Source: Chloroflexota bacterium
GTDB taxonomy: Bacteria > Chloroflexota > Anaerolineae > Anaerolineales > Anaerolineaceae
Assembly (NCBI GenBank): GCA_016887485.1
Contig: CP069394.1
Coordinates: forward strand, 2,653,303-2,717,302
DNA: 64,000 nucleotides
Direction: 5' to 3'
The position numbers were made by a program, and so were the translations under genes. The notes beneath the pieces were generated by a model. That model had not been told where the DNA came from and did not search any database. It saw only the letters and a program-made list of their open reading frames with translations. The first letter of the stretch is position 1. The number at the start of each line of letters is the position of its first letter. Positions 25,800-35,608 of the stretch are shown piece after piece.

Positions 25800-27089
25800 T
25801 TACGGTCCTGCCACTGTGACAATGAGATTGTCGGGGTTGAGGTATCTTCGGCTGGCTTCAAGGATTTGTTCGGCGGTTACGGCTTTGATCCTATTGGGAT
25901 ACTGGATGAAATAATCCAGCCCAAGATCAAAACGCTCCATATTTAATAATGAGATCGCCACCCCATTATTGGATTCGAGCAGCAAGGGTAAGCGCCCCAG
26001 GAAGAGAGACTTTGAATCGTCCAGTTCTTCAGCGGTCACTGGCTCATTGACAAAACGCCGGGCTTCTGCAGACATCAATTCAATGGCTTGTTCAACGCTG
26101 CGGGGGTTCACGCCTGCAATCATCTCCCAGGCGCCGGGACCCAGGCTGGAACTCAGATTGGAATAAACGTAATAGGCCAGGCCGGAATCTTCCCGAACGC
26201 TCTTGCCCAGCCGTCCCATCATGCCGAATTCGCCGAGGATGTTATTGCCGATCCGCAGCGGGACATAATCGGGTGAGAGGCGTTCTGGGGCCTGGCAGCC
26301 GATGACGATATCCGCCTGGGATTTGCCGTTGATAGTCAGGCTCTTGCGGGCGGGTTGGGTGATGGGCGCCAGGGGAGGCAGCTCTGGCAAGTGTTCCTGC
26401 TCGAGGTTCGACCAATCTCCCAGGGCGGCTTTGATGGCATCCACGGCTGTTTGAGGTTCCACTGCGCCGACAATGGCAATGGTCAGCCCCTGGGGGCCAA
26501 AGGTGCGTTGATAGAACCGAACCAGATCTTCCTTCTCGATGGCTTGCACGGTCTCAATATAGCCATCATCCGGGCGTTCATAGGGGTGACCGGCAAAAAC
26601 GGCCTCATCAAAGAGCATGGATGCCATGGCGGCGGTATCCTGAGCGCGGATCGCCAAACCGGTGAGCATTTGCATTTTTAGGCGGTTAAATTCCCGATCC
26701 GGGAAGGTGGGGTGTCGGAGGCATTCAGCCACCAGCCCCATGATCAGGTCCAGGTCCTCGCTGAGGGAGTGGGTACTGAAGGCTGAGGTCAGGGTGCCGG
26801 AGGAAAAGCCGATTTTCGCACCAACCGACTCGATTTCGTTATAGAGAGCCTGGAAATCATAATGCGCTGTGCCGGACATCAGGCTGTTTGCCGTCAGATA
26901 GCTCAGGCCAAGTTTTTCATCCGGGTCAAAAATGCTGCCGCTGGGCAGGTACCCTCGGATGGAAAGGGTGGGGCTGTTGAAGTTGGACCGTGCCAGAATT
27001 GTGATCCCGTTGGGAAGGACTTCCCGAGTAATGTCATCCGGGCTGGGCATGGCGGTTGTCTGAGGGGTAAAGGGGGCTTTGTTTGTCAT
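25800..27089 (-). CDS. M16-family peptidase-like protein, non-catalytic partner subunit
   Basis: A 429-residue protein with the M16 (insulinase/processing peptidase) fold but no HxxEH: the corresponding N-terminal helix reads LTANSLMSGTAHYDFQAL. The C-terminal part retains the substrate-handling region (SGLAYYVYSNLSSSLGPGA, the R/Y pair typical of the non-zinc half). It overlaps the upstream zinc-binding homologue by four bases (ATGA). Heterodimers of one catalytic and one inactive M16 chain are well known, and this pair should degrade or process peptides together. Confidence 0.9.
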   Translation of the reverse strand: MTNKAPFTPQTTAMPSPDDITREVLPNGITILARSNFNSPTLSIRGYLPSGSIFDPDEKLGLSYLTANSLMSGTAHYDFQALYNEIESVGAKIGFSSGTLTSAFSTHSLSEDLDLIMGLVAECLRHPTFPDREFNRLKMQMLTGLAIRAQDTAAMASMLFDEAVFAGHPYERPDDGYIETVQAIEKEDLVRFYQRTFGPQGLTIAIVGAVEPQTAVDAIKAALGDWSNLEQEHLPELPPLAPITQPARKSLTINGKSQADIVIGCQAPERLSPDYVPLRIGNNILGEFGMMGRLGKSVREDSGLAYYVYSNLSSSLGPGAWEMIAGVNPRSVEQAIELMSAEARRFVNEPVTAEELDDSKSLFLGRLPLLLESNNGVAISLLNMERFDLGLDYFIQYPNRIKAVTAEQILEASRRYLNPDNLIVTVAGP

Positions 27090-28375
27090 TGGCTGAGACT
27101 TTCTTCCGGCAGGTAAAAGCCAACTACCCGGTTATCAGGATTGAGGGCTTCCCGGGCAATGCGCAGGACGTCCTTGGGCGTGACTTTGGCGAGGTGGTTG
27201 ACGTAATTTTCGAACCAATCGTAATTGGCGAACATATCGGTGTAGCCCAGCCAGAAGGCCTGGTTGGAGATGTTTTCACTGCTGTAGGCAAACAGTGCTT
27301 TGGCTTGTTTGATCGCCCGGGCAATTTCCTCCTGCATGACTGGTGAATCCATCACTCGTTTCAATTCATCATCCACAGCCTGGAGGACTTCTTCCGGGGT
27401 ATGGGCGGGATGCACGGTCAGGTTGATTGAGTAAAGATAGGGATCATGCGTGGCTTGAAGGGTGCCGAAGCAAGAGACGGCGATCTCACCTTCCACCAGG
27501 GCCCGATAGAGACGGCTGGTCTTATTGGTAGTGCCACCGGAGCCGAACATATTGAGGCTGCTGGGGCCGGTAAGCAGGCTGTCCAGCACTGTGAGACCGA
27601 AGAAATCCAGGTCACTGGCAGAGGGCGCACGGTAGGCTATTTGCACATAAGCGGTCTGGCCGGGGCCATCCACTGTCACGCGCCGTTCAACGCCCAGTGG
27701 CGGCTCCACGGGAATAGCTTGTTCGATTGACCCTTTGCTGGGGATTTCACCAAAACTCGCCGCAACTTGTTGAACCATCTGATCGATATCAAAATCACCG
27801 GCCAGTGCCAGAACGGCGTTGGCGGGATCGTAAAAGCGTTGATAATGACCATAAAGCTGGTCACGGGTGATGGATTCGAGATCATCCTTCAGCCCGATCA
27901 CTTCATAGCGATAGGGGTGCTGGTCAAAGGCGGCTTCCTGGATGGCCTCGTTGAGCAGGAAATGGGGTTGATTTTCATTGCCCTCACGCTCAGAGATGAT
28001 CACGGTTCGTTCCATGTTCACTTCTTCGGTCAGGAAGCGGCTGTTGACCATCCGGTCAGCTTCCAGTGAGAGACTGAGTTCTGCCATGCTGGCGGGAAGG
28101 GTTTGGAAATAGGTGGTCCAATCGAGATAGGTCATGGCATTCCAGATGCCGCCCACTCTGGAGATTTCCCGGTCCAGATAACCCGCAGGGAACCTGTCAG
28201 TCCCCTTGAACTGCATGTGTTCGACCCAATGAGACACACCGGTGATCCCCGGATGCTCGTTGCGAGAGCCGACTTTATACCAAATCCAGCTGCTGATGAT
28301 GGGTGCGGTATGAATTTCTTTTAAATGGACGGTCAGGCCGTTGGGGAGGGTGTAAAAATGGGTTTGATTGGTCAT
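27086..28375 (-). CDS. M16-family zinc metallopeptidase, catalytic subunit
   Basis: A 429-residue M16B-type peptidase. The inverted zinc motif HxxEH is intact as H49-W-V-E52-H53 in GVSHWVEHMQFKGT, with a distal Glu in ERTVIISEREGNE. The second domain carries QTAYVQIAYRAPS. It has no signal peptide, so it is probably cytoplasmic. Translation is coupled to the inactive partner by a four-base overlap. It is the first gene of the operon that ends with acpS. Confidence 0.93.
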   Translation of the reverse strand: MTNQTHFYTLPNGLTVHLKEIHTAPIISSWIWYKVGSRNEHPGITGVSHWVEHMQFKGTDRFPAGYLDREISRVGGIWNAMTYLDWTTYFQTLPASMAELSLSLEADRMVNSRFLTEEVNMERTVIISEREGNENQPHFLLNEAIQEAAFDQHPYRYEVIGLKDDLESITRDQLYGHYQRFYDPANAVLALAGDFDIDQMVQQVAASFGEIPSKGSIEQAIPVEPPLGVERRVTVDGPGQTAYVQIAYRAPSASDLDFFGLTVLDSLLTGPSSLNMFGSGGTTNKTSRLYRALVEGEIAVSCFGTLQATHDPYLYSINLTVHPAHTPEEVLQAVDDELKRVMDSPVMQEEIARAIKQAKALFAYSSENISNQAFWLGYTDMFANYDWFENYVNHLAKVTPKDVLRIAREALNPDNRVVGFYLPEESLSQ

Positions 28376-28514
28376 AAGGCTCTCAAATGAATGCTGATTA
28401 TGCTGGAATCGCTTCTGATAGTAGACCTATCCAGTATAATGCAGAGGTTTTATGTCCACATTATTATATGCCATAATTCAAGTCGGAATGGCTTGTTTTC
28501 TTACGAGGTGAGCT

Positions 28515-29852
28515 TTGACAAAGATTGAACAAAATCCCCATTTGGTGGCGGTGATCGGTGCGGGACCGGCCGGCCTGTATGCCGCGCAAGCGTTGGCAAA
28601 AGCAGGAGCCCAGGTGGTGCTGTTTAACCGTGATATCAAGCCGGGTGGACTGGCGGAATATGGGATTTTTCCGGATAAATATAAGATGCGCCTGGGGTTG
28701 ATGAACCAATTCAACCGTATTCTGAACCATCCTAATGTTCACTATCTGGGAAATATCTCCATTGGTCAGCAGGGCGATCTCAAACTGGATCAGCTCCGCA
28801 GGGCCGGATTCCAGGCTTTTATGGTCACTATTGGGGCGCAGAAGAATAATTGGCTGGGCTTGCCGGGTGAAGACCTGGAAGGCGTTTACCAGGCGAATGA
28901 CATCGTTTTTCATTACACCCAACACCCGGAGATGGCGGACTGGCAGCCCAGTTTAGGCAAGCAGGTTGGGATCATCGGCATGGGGAATGTGATGCTCGAT
29001 ATCGTTCACTACCTCAAGCAGCGGAAAGAGCCCAGAAACGTGACGGCTTTTGCACGGCGAGGGCCTACCGAAGTCAAGTTCGATAAACAAACGTTGGAAC
29101 CGGTTGCCAGTTGTTTGGACTTGCCTGAAATTCGGGCTGCAGTGGATGAAGCCATCCCCCATACCAACAAGGTTGGTGGGGATGCGGAAGAGTTCTATGA
29201 CCTTTTGGCCCAGGCCCGTGAGAAAGCTGAGGAGTGTGATTCGGGGATTGATTTCGGATTGAAATTCCTCCGCTCTCCCCGGCGGATCGTGGGGGATGAA
29301 CAAGGTCGGGTGAAGGGCGTGGTCTTTGAAATCAATCAATTGGTGCGAGAAGGGGACCGGGTGAAATCGGTCGGCACCGGCCAACTGGAAACCGTTCTAC
29401 TGGATACGGTGATTTTCTCGATTGGTTCACGGGTGAGCGACCGCTTCGGTCTGCCGGTGGCACATGGACATTTCGTCACGACACCTGACCCGCGCTACCC
29501 GGTGGACGGCATTTCCTATGAGGTTTATAACCCGGACCTTTGCATTGAATGCGATGATATTTTCGTCAGCGGCTGGGCAAGGGTACCCGGTGAGGGAATT
29601 GTGGGCCTGGCTCGCAAGGACGCTGAAAGAGGCGCAAAAGCCGTCCTGGCCTATCTCGACACGCTGCCGCCTAGCACACTAACAGCTGAACAGGCGCTGG
29701 AAGCGCTGCCGCCGGTGAATGACCGTCTGGTGGATTTGGATGATCTGAAAAAGCTGGAGGCTGTGGAACAAAAAAAGGCAGACGAGAGTGGTCTGCCAGC
29801 TTTCAAATTCGGCACTCGCGAGGAGATGCTGAGAGCAATTGATCAGACTTAA
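28515..29852 (+). CDS. FAD/NAD(P)-dependent oxidoreductase (ferredoxin-NADP reductase/glutamate synthase small-chain fold)
   Basis: A 445-residue flavoprotein. The FAD-binding GxGxxG is in VAVIGAGPAGLYAAQAL, followed by KPGGLAEYGIFPDKYKMR, which is characteristic of the adrenodoxin reductase/GltD group. A second Rossmann motif GIIGMGNVMLDIVHYL binds NAD(P)H, and the C-terminal FAD contact is VSGWARVPGEGIVGLA. It lacks an N-terminal iron-sulfur domain. It probably moves electrons between NAD(P)H and ferredoxin or a partner enzyme. The start is TTG, with a strong GAGGTGAG site. Confidence 0.85.
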   Translation: MTKIEQNPHLVAVIGAGPAGLYAAQALAKAGAQVVLFNRDIKPGGLAEYGIFPDKYKMRLGLMNQFNRILNHPNVHYLGNISIGQQGDLKLDQLRRAGFQAFMVTIGAQKNNWLGLPGEDLEGVYQANDIVFHYTQHPEMADWQPSLGKQVGIIGMGNVMLDIVHYLKQRKEPRNVTAFARRGPTEVKFDKQTLEPVASCLDLPEIRAAVDEAIPHTNKVGGDAEEFYDLLAQAREKAEECDSGIDFGLKFLRSPRRIVGDEQGRVKGVVFEINQLVREGDRVKSVGTGQLETVLLDTVIFSIGSRVSDRFGLPVAHGHFVTTPDPRYPVDGISYEVYNPDLCIECDDIFVSGWARVPGEGIVGLARKDAERGAKAVLAYLDTLPPSTLTAEQALEALPPVNDRLVDLDDLKKLEAVEQKKADESGLPAFKFGTREEMLRAIDQT

Positions 29853-29882
29853 TCAGCCTAAAACCTTTCAGGCTGATTTTTT
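29851..29882 (+). terminator. Rho-independent terminator after the flavoprotein gene
   Basis: A 9-bp stem (AATCAGCCT 29851-29859 / AGGCTGATT 29870-29878) is followed by a run of Ts to 29882. It starts inside the TAA stop codon and overlaps the end of the convergent gene. Confidence 0.88.
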
Positions 29883-30445
29883 GAGGGTTTCTTGGCAGAG
29901 CCGGCTTTCTTCTTGGAGGTTGGCTCTGATTGTTTTTCATCAGGGTGCCGGAAGCGAATCAGCATCAACAAGCCGATGCCGATGGTGGCCATGCCAATGG
30001 CGACGCCGCGGGCTTGCAGGGGGCCAAAGAACACATCAGGCAGGCGATGGCTGCCCAGACCGAAGATATCCGCCATAGCAGTGAAAACACAGATAACATA
30101 GCCGGTGCTCATTACGCGGCTGCCAATATCGGCGATGATGGTCTTCTTGGAACCGGACCAGAAGGTGTTCAAGGTGATGTAGCTGCCCAAAACGATGATT
30201 CCCAGGCCTATCAGGAAAACTGAAATTTGAACGAAGCCGATCACCCGACTACGGTCTAAGTTGAAAAGGCTTGGCCGAGCGCCTAAAAGGAACAGCAGGT
30301 AGCCGAAGACGGTCATCGCCAGGCCAATCCGCAAACGTCCTCTGGAATAGGTTGCCTGGCCGTTCAGGTCTGCACCGTTTAGGGGGAGAGAAGCCTGTTC
30401 GTTATTTTGATCTTGTTTAGGTTCTTGGGAGGGTTTATCGGTCAT
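29858..30445 (-). CDS. Four-span membrane protein, unknown function
   Basis: A 195-residue protein: a Gln/Asn-rich hydrophilic N-terminus (about 35 residues), four hydrophobic helices between about 40 and 165, and a basic Lys/Ser/Pro-rich cytoplasmic tail (SEPTSKKKAGSAKKPSK). No family is recognised. Its ATG overlaps the stop of the M19 dipeptidase gene by four bases, so the two are coupled, but no functional link is evident. Its 3' end overlaps the terminator of the convergent flavoprotein gene. Confidence 0.72.
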   Translation of the reverse strand: MTDKPSQEPKQDQNNEQASLPLNGADLNGQATYSRGRLRIGLAMTVFGYLLFLLGARPSLFNLDRSRVIGFVQISVFLIGLGIIVLGSYITLNTFWSGSKKTIIADIGSRVMSTGYVICVFTAMADIFGLGSHRLPDVFFGPLQARGVAIGMATIGIGLLMLIRFRHPDEKQSEPTSKKKAGSAKKPSKNQPERF

Positions 30446-31542
30446 GATGAGGGCAAATTTTCCTGCAATATTCTGTACCAGTTACCGTGGAATATCCGGG
30501 CGATGTCTTCTTGATTGTAACCTCTTTTCTTTAAAAGTGGGTCCAACTGAGTCAGGTCGGCAATGGTGTTCAGTTCCATTGGCACTTTTTCCACGCCAAA
30601 ACCGCCGTCAAAATCGGTCCCGAGGGCGACATGCCGGGAATCACCAGCTAATTGGCAGACATAATCAATTTGGTCAGCGACAAGTTCCAGCGACATGCTC
30701 GCTCGGCCGCCGCGATCCTGCCAGCCCCAATCCAAAAAGCCATTCAGGGGGACGATGCCCATCACGCCATTTCGTTCAATCAATTGATGGATGGTGGCGT
30801 CTTTCAGGTGCCGGTTGATGGGGAGGTCCCGGATCAGCGCTTCGGCGTTGGCATGAGAGGCAATGACCTGCCCTGGATAGCAATCCAGGGATTGTCTGGC
30901 TGATTCATGGTCCATGTGGCTGATATCTAAAATGAAGCCCTGGTCCGCCATCCGGTCGAGCAATTCATAGCCCAGCTTGGTCAGCGGGCCGGGCTCACGG
31001 GTGCCGCCGCAATAGCGATTCCCAGCCCAGGCGGGGCCGATCAGACGCACACCCCACTCGAACCAATCCGCCACTTGAGCGGGTTCCACCACGCACTCCG
31101 CACCTTCCATCAGAACGACGATTCCGGTGGGCGGCGCGGGCAGCGTGTCATCAATATCAAAAGCCTGCCAGGTTTTCCAGTGAGCTTGCAGATCAGATTG
31201 GGAGAAAATCAGGGTGAAATCGTTGGGCTGTTCATCCGCCAGGCGGAAATAGGCATCCAACTGTTTGCGATAAGCTTGATGTGCCTGCTGCGGGGTTTCA
31301 TAGGTCTCAACCGGGTAGCTGCCTTTTTCCAAGCGGCGAGGGCTGACATAGAGCGTCCCGAAAACAAGAGCCACTTTGCTCTGGACGTATTCAGGGCGAC
31401 CTAATAAGGTGTTCCCATTGTAGGCGGGGATGGGGGTGTTGCGTTCACTGGAACGGGTTTCAAGGGCGGATTTGGTGTAATCCCGCGCTAAGTTGACCAT
31501 GTTCCAAGCCAGGTCTTCATGTGAGTCAATGATCAGTGTCAT
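30442..31542 (-). CDS. Membrane dipeptidase-type metallopeptidase (M19)
   Basis: A 366-residue amidohydrolase-fold peptidase of family M19 (renal dipeptidase type). The HxD zinc motif is in DSHEDLAWN at residues 6-14, the bridging Glu in VVLMEGAECV, and further ligands are in LDISHMDH and VIASHANAEAL. A DFDGGFG segment ends the active site. It hydrolyses dipeptides, including those with D-residues in some homologues. No signal peptide is present, so it is cytoplasmic here. Coupled to the four-span membrane protein downstream. Confidence 0.92.
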   Translation of the reverse strand: MTLIIDSHEDLAWNMVNLARDYTKSALETRSSERNTPIPAYNGNTLLGRPEYVQSKVALVFGTLYVSPRRLEKGSYPVETYETPQQAHQAYRKQLDAYFRLADEQPNDFTLIFSQSDLQAHWKTWQAFDIDDTLPAPPTGIVVLMEGAECVVEPAQVADWFEWGVRLIGPAWAGNRYCGGTREPGPLTKLGYELLDRMADQGFILDISHMDHESARQSLDCYPGQVIASHANAEALIRDLPINRHLKDATIHQLIERNGVMGIVPLNGFLDWGWQDRGGRASMSLELVADQIDYVCQLAGDSRHVALGTDFDGGFGVEKVPMELNTIADLTQLDPLLKKRGYNQEDIARIFHGNWYRILQENLPSS

Positions 31543-31561
31543 GGGAATTTTTTAAATGCAT

Positions 31562-31585
31562 GGCGCACCGGAAACCCGGTGCGCC
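31562..31585 (-). terminator. GC-rich hairpin after rpsA
   Basis: A 10-bp stem (GGCGCACCGG / CCGGTGCGCC) with an AAAC loop lies 16 bases after the S1 stop codon. The minus-strand T-run is displaced (ATGCATTTAAAAAA follows), so it may be an attenuating or 3'-protecting hairpin rather than a full terminator. Confidence 0.5.
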
Positions 31586-31600
31586 TTTGATATCTAGATT

Positions 31601-32995
31601 CTACTCTTCGTCTTTTTCAGCTTCAGCAGCTTCTTCGACGGCTTCTTCAGTCTCTTTGGCTTCTTCGACAGCGGCTTCAGCCACATCGTCTTCGGCGGCA
31701 GCTTCTTCAGCGACCACTTCTTCTTCGACTTCAGCTTCTTCCACGGAATCCTCAGCCGGGGCTGCATCGGTCATCCCATCGACGTCAAATTCTTCAGTCA
31801 GGGTCTTCCAATCCAGATCGGTGTAGGCGGGGGAGTCCACGCGGCGCATGCTCAGGCCGATGCGGTGGGTGTCTTCTTCGATCTTGATGATTCGAAGGGT
31901 GACAACATCACCTTCGTGCAGCAACTCTTTGGGATGCTCAATCCGGTGTTCACTGATCTCAGAAATGTGGATCAGACCTTCCAGATCGCCTTCCACATCA
32001 TCGAGCAGCAGGCGGGCAAAGGCACCAAAGTTGGTCAGGCGGGTGATTCGACCTTCGACCAGTTGGCCTTCCGTTAAAATGGAGACCTGGTCTTCCCATG
32101 GATCGTCCTTGAGACGGCGGATGGAGAGGCCAATGCGTTTGCGATCAGAATCAATGCTGATCACTTTCACTTTGACTTCCTGCCCAACCTCCAGAACCTC
32201 ACTGGGATGATTGATATGATCCCATGAAAGCTCAGAAAGGTGAACCAGACCATCGGCACCATTGATATTGACGAATGCGCCAAAATCTGCGAGGCTGGTC
32301 ACACGGCCTGTGCGGATTTCGCCTTCTTCCAGCTCATCGATCACGCGTTCCTTGATGGATTCGCGGGTTTCGCTGCTGGCTGCCCGTTCGGAAAGGATCA
32401 GGCGGCGGCGGTCACGGTCGACTTCGATCACGCAAACGTCAATGGTTTCACCAACCATTTCGGCATAGCGTTCTTCGGGAGAATTCCCGGTGATGGTCAG
32501 TCGGCGCCCCAGGCCAATTTGAGAAGCGGGAACAAAGCCGCGAATGGTGCCCAAGGGGACCAAAAGACCGCCCTTGTTGTACCCTTCGATTTTGGAAACG
32601 AAAGAATCTTCCGATTCCATGAGCTCTTCGGCTTTTTGCCAGTTCTCTTCTTCCAGGGCTCGGTTATAAGAAAGGATCAGGTTGCCATTTGAATCTTCTG
32701 GTGTAACAACATAGACGGTGATCTCTTCGCCTTCTTCCAAGGCTTTGCGAGTGTCTTCATCAATTGAATCGAATTCTTTACCAGCAATGATTCCTTCTGA
32801 TTTTGCACCAACACTGACGAGGATCTGTCCGTTGTTAATACTGGCGATGGTTCCTTTACGGATTTCGCCACGTTTGGGAAAGTCGATTGTGAGACCTTCC
32901 GCTTCCAGTAAGGCTTCCATTTTATTGGTTGGCTGTTCCTGGCTCTCTTCTTCCCCCTGGGTTTTCATAACATCATCTTGGTTCATAAATAACAT
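31601..32995 (-). CDS. rpsA: Ribosomal protein S1
   Basis: A 464-residue protein with four S1 (OB-fold) RNA-binding repeats. The first starts near RGEIRKGTIASINNGQ, and the best conserved are GRVTSLADFGAFVNINGADG and GRITRLTNFGAFARL with HISEISEHRIEHP. The C-terminus is a long Glu/Ala-rich acidic tail. It helps mRNA binding to the 30S subunit, and this four-repeat form is typical of Gram-positive and Chloroflexota lineages. The start is either ATG 32995 (GGAG two bases away) or ATG 32986 (11 bases away), a nine-base difference. Confidence 0.94.
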   Translation of the reverse strand: MLFMNQDDVMKTQGEEESQEQPTNKMEALLEAEGLTIDFPKRGEIRKGTIASINNGQILVSVGAKSEGIIAGKEFDSIDEDTRKALEEGEEITVYVVTPEDSNGNLILSYNRALEEENWQKAEELMESEDSFVSKIEGYNKGGLLVPLGTIRGFVPASQIGLGRRLTITGNSPEERYAEMVGETIDVCVIEVDRDRRRLILSERAASSETRESIKERVIDELEEGEIRTGRVTSLADFGAFVNINGADGLVHLSELSWDHINHPSEVLEVGQEVKVKVISIDSDRKRIGLSIRRLKDDPWEDQVSILTEGQLVEGRITRLTNFGAFARLLLDDVEGDLEGLIHISEISEHRIEHPKELLHEGDVVTLRIIKIEEDTHRIGLSMRRVDSPAYTDLDWKTLTEEFDVDGMTDAAPAEDSVEEAEVEEEVVAEEAAAEDDVAEAAVEEAKETEEAVEEAAEAEKDEE

Positions 32996-33021
32996 AACTC
33001 CACAGTTGAATTTTCAAACTG

Positions 33022-33050
33022 ATTATAAGGGGTAAATATCAAGTTGGCAA
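33022..33050 (-). promoter_or_regulatory. Promoter of rpsA
   Basis: Minus strand: -35 TTGCCA (33050-33045), 17-base spacer, -10 TATAAT (33027-33022). The predicted start near 33015 leaves a leader of about 20-30 bases before rpsA. Confidence 0.72.
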
Positions 33051-33147
33051 TACTAAATAATCTCAGGATTGCCATAAATAATCCTGATAACCAGTTTGAT
33101 CTATTTTACCGTAAGCTGGGGGCTTGTCAAACGCAATTATTCAGCAC

Positions 33148-35415
33148 TTAACCCTGATCGTCGCTCTCCGGAAGGATTTCACGGATTTGAGTCCGCGGAT
33201 CTGGCGGGCCAATGATGCCCTTTTCTTCCATTTTGTCGATCATCCGGGCAGACCGGGTGTAGCCAATTCGCATTTTCCGTTGGAGCATGGAGATGGAGGC
33301 CTGGCCTTCTTCCCGGACGATATCCACAGCTTCATGGAATTTGGGATCGAGGTCATTTTCCTCTTCCATTTCCTCCCAGAGGGGTGTCTGTTTGAGTGCC
33401 ACACCTGGGTGACTGGCCTGAAAGGCGGCGGACTGATCGGGACGTTCCGGAGCGTTCTGGCTGACGGAAAAACCCCGCCAGTAGGATGCCAGGCGACTGA
33501 TCTCCTTGTCCGAAATAAAGGAGCTTTGGATGCGGACCGGAGCGGGGGCGTCCGGTGCCTGGAAGAGCATATCTCCCCGTCCCAGCAGCCGATCAGCGCC
33601 GGGCTGGTCGAGGATCACGCGGCTGTCCACTGAGGATGCAACTGCAAAGGCGATCCGGGCGGGGAAGTTGGCTTTGATCAGACCGGTGAGGATGTCGGTC
33701 GAAGGGCGCTGGGTGGCAATGATCAAGTGGATGCCGGTGGCGCGGGCCAGCTGGGCCAGACGGGTGATGGCGCGTTCCGTTTCATCGGGTGCCAGCATCA
33801 TCAGGTCTGCCAACTCGTCAATCACGATCAGCAGATAGGGTAATTTTTTCTCACCGTTCGCCTCGCACATCGCGTTGAAATCCGCAATGTTGCGTGTGTG
33901 GGTTTCTGAGAATTTTCGATAGCGATTATCCATCTCACGCATCATCCACTGCAATGCGCCGACCACATGCTCCGCGTCCACGATCACAGGTGAGAGCAGG
34001 TGGGGGATACCATTATAGCCGGTCAGTTCAACCCGTTTAGGGTCCACCAGTATCAGGCGGAGTTGATCGGGGGTCATGTTGAGCAGGAAACAGGCCAGAA
34101 TGTCGTTGATGCAGACGGATTTACCGGCACCGGTGGTGCCAGCGATCAGCAGGTGGGGCATCGCGGTGAGGTCTGCTGCAACCGGGTTGCCGGAAACGTC
34201 CTTGCCCAGGGCGATCTTCAGGGGTGATTTCAGGTTTTGATAGGCGCTGCTTTGAACGATGTCTTTCAGGGAGACCAGAGCAACTTGCCGGTTGGGCACT
34301 TCAATCCCGATGTAGCCTTTCTTGGGCACCGGGGCCTGAATGCGGATTCGGGCGGCGGCCAAGGCCAGCGCCAGGTCATCCGCCAGTGCGGTGATCTTGG
34401 AGACACGCACACGGGTGCGGCCGTTGCGGTTCTCGACAAAATCGGGCTCAACACCAAACATGGTGATGGTGGGCCCGCGCTGGATATCCACAACGTGCGC
34501 TGGTGCCCCGAAGGAGCGCAGGGTTTCTTCGATCACGCGGGCTCTTTGGCGGTCATTCTCGCTGTCATCTTCCACTGGCGCACTGGGTTCGAGGATCTCA
34601 TTGATGTCCGGCAGCACCCAGACGGGCTGGGTCGGCAAGGTGGCGTTATTAATGTAAGGGCTGGTTGGTTCCCCTTCGCTTTTGGTTTGTTGGGGAGCGT
34701 CATCCACTGCATGCGCAGCGGTGGCAGGCGGCGCCTGTCGGGCCGGTTGGGTGGGGGCTGGGGTGACAGGTTCAGCTGAGCTGGCTCGTTTCTTCTCCAG
34801 CTGCTGCTTGATATAAGTTGACAACTTCTGATAGAGCTTAGCAATGAAGTCGCCGATGACCTTCAACACACTTGCCATGGAAAGGTCCAGCATCAGGATC
34901 AGGCTGATGAGCAGCCAGGCGATCAGAGCGATCACCGCCCCAGGTTTGCCCAAAGTGCGGACAAATGTGATCTTGAAGAAAGCGCCGAGGTAACCCCCGC
35001 CAGTACCTTCAGCGGCTTTAGCGAAGTCGCCGTCAATGAACAGGTGGAACCAGGCCGCGAGGTTGATAAAAACCAGAATGAACCCAACGACGCGTTCTGC
35101 GGAGAGTTGGGGGAGTTTGTCCATATTTCGCAGCAGCATCCAGCCGCCGATCAGGATCAGAACGAGAGGCAGCAAATAGACATCCCAGCCCATCGCAATG
35201 CTTAGGTTGGTGACCCACCAGCCAGTCACACTACCGGCGGTGCTGGTGATCAGGCTGACGATGGTCAATAGACCAATCACCAGCAGGATGATACCGAAAA
35301 TGTCAATCCGCCGCTGGGGAGAAATCCCCGCGAGAATCGGTTCTCGTTTGACCTGTCTTGAGGTGGCTTTTGTGCGTTTAGTTGATTTTGATTTCTTTGA
35401 AGTTCGGCGCGCCAT
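33148..35415 (-). CDS. ftsK: DNA translocase FtsK/SpoIIIE
   Basis: About 755 residues. The N-terminus is basic (KSKSTKRTKATSRQVKRE), four transmembrane helices lie between about 35 and 190, and a Pro/Ala-rich linker leads to the motor. The motor has Walker A AGTTGAGKSVCIN, Walker B LLIVIDELADLMM, IIATQRPSTDILTG and ILDQPGADRLLGRGDMLF. The C-terminal winged-helix γ domain (MLQRKMRIGYTRSARMID) reads chromosome-orienting sequences. It pumps DNA through the division septum and activates dimer resolution. The start is ATG 35415 because AGGAG lies six bases upstream. The in-frame codon at 35505 lacks a site. Confidence 0.96.
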   Translation of the reverse strand: MARRTSKKSKSTKRTKATSRQVKREPILAGISPQRRIDIFGIILLVIGLLTIVSLITSTAGSVTGWWVTNLSIAMGWDVYLLPLVLILIGGWMLLRNMDKLPQLSAERVVGFILVFINLAAWFHLFIDGDFAKAAEGTGGGYLGAFFKITFVRTLGKPGAVIALIAWLLISLILMLDLSMASVLKVIGDFIAKLYQKLSTYIKQQLEKKRASSAEPVTPAPTQPARQAPPATAAHAVDDAPQQTKSEGEPTSPYINNATLPTQPVWVLPDINEILEPSAPVEDDSENDRQRARVIEETLRSFGAPAHVVDIQRGPTITMFGVEPDFVENRNGRTRVRVSKITALADDLALALAAARIRIQAPVPKKGYIGIEVPNRQVALVSLKDIVQSSAYQNLKSPLKIALGKDVSGNPVAADLTAMPHLLIAGTTGAGKSVCINDILACFLLNMTPDQLRLILVDPKRVELTGYNGIPHLLSPVIVDAEHVVGALQWMMREMDNRYRKFSETHTRNIADFNAMCEANGEKKLPYLLIVIDELADLMMLAPDETERAITRLAQLARATGIHLIIATQRPSTDILTGLIKANFPARIAFAVASSVDSRVILDQPGADRLLGRGDMLFQAPDAPAPVRIQSSFISDKEISRLASYWRGFSVSQNAPERPDQSAAFQASHPGVALKQTPLWEEMEEENDLDPKFHEAVDIVREEGQASISMLQRKMRIGYTRSARMIDKMEEKGIIGPPDPRTQIREILPESDDQG

Positions 35416-35457
35416 AGGTTGCTCCTGAAGGTTGGTAGCTGAATCCTTCTGAAATGG

Positions 35458-35486
35458 ATTATAGCATAGCCGCCTCTCCACTTTCA
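35458..35486 (-). promoter_or_regulatory. Candidate ftsK promoter
   Basis: Minus strand: TATAAT (35463-35458), with TGAAAG 17 bases upstream (35486-35481) as a weak -35. It lies about 40 bases before the ftsK start. Confidence 0.45.
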
Positions 35487-35579
35487 GTCGATTAGGGCTT
35501 GTCATGTCAGTAAAAAAGGGGCGAGTTTGGGGGTGATATACAGCGAGGAAAAATGTGAAATTTGACCATCACGGCTATC

Positions 35580-35608
35580 TTGCCGAGGGTTTTAAAGTCT
35601 GTTATAAT
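35580..35608 (+). promoter_or_regulatory. Promoter of rho
   Basis: -35 TTGCCG (35580-35585) and -10 TATAAT (35603-35608) with exactly 17 bases between them. The predicted start near 35615 gives an untranslated leader of about 287 bases. Confidence 0.72.

Noticed and set aside
33506..34779. Long frames opposite ftsK
   Set aside because: Antisense shadows of a GC-rich gene.
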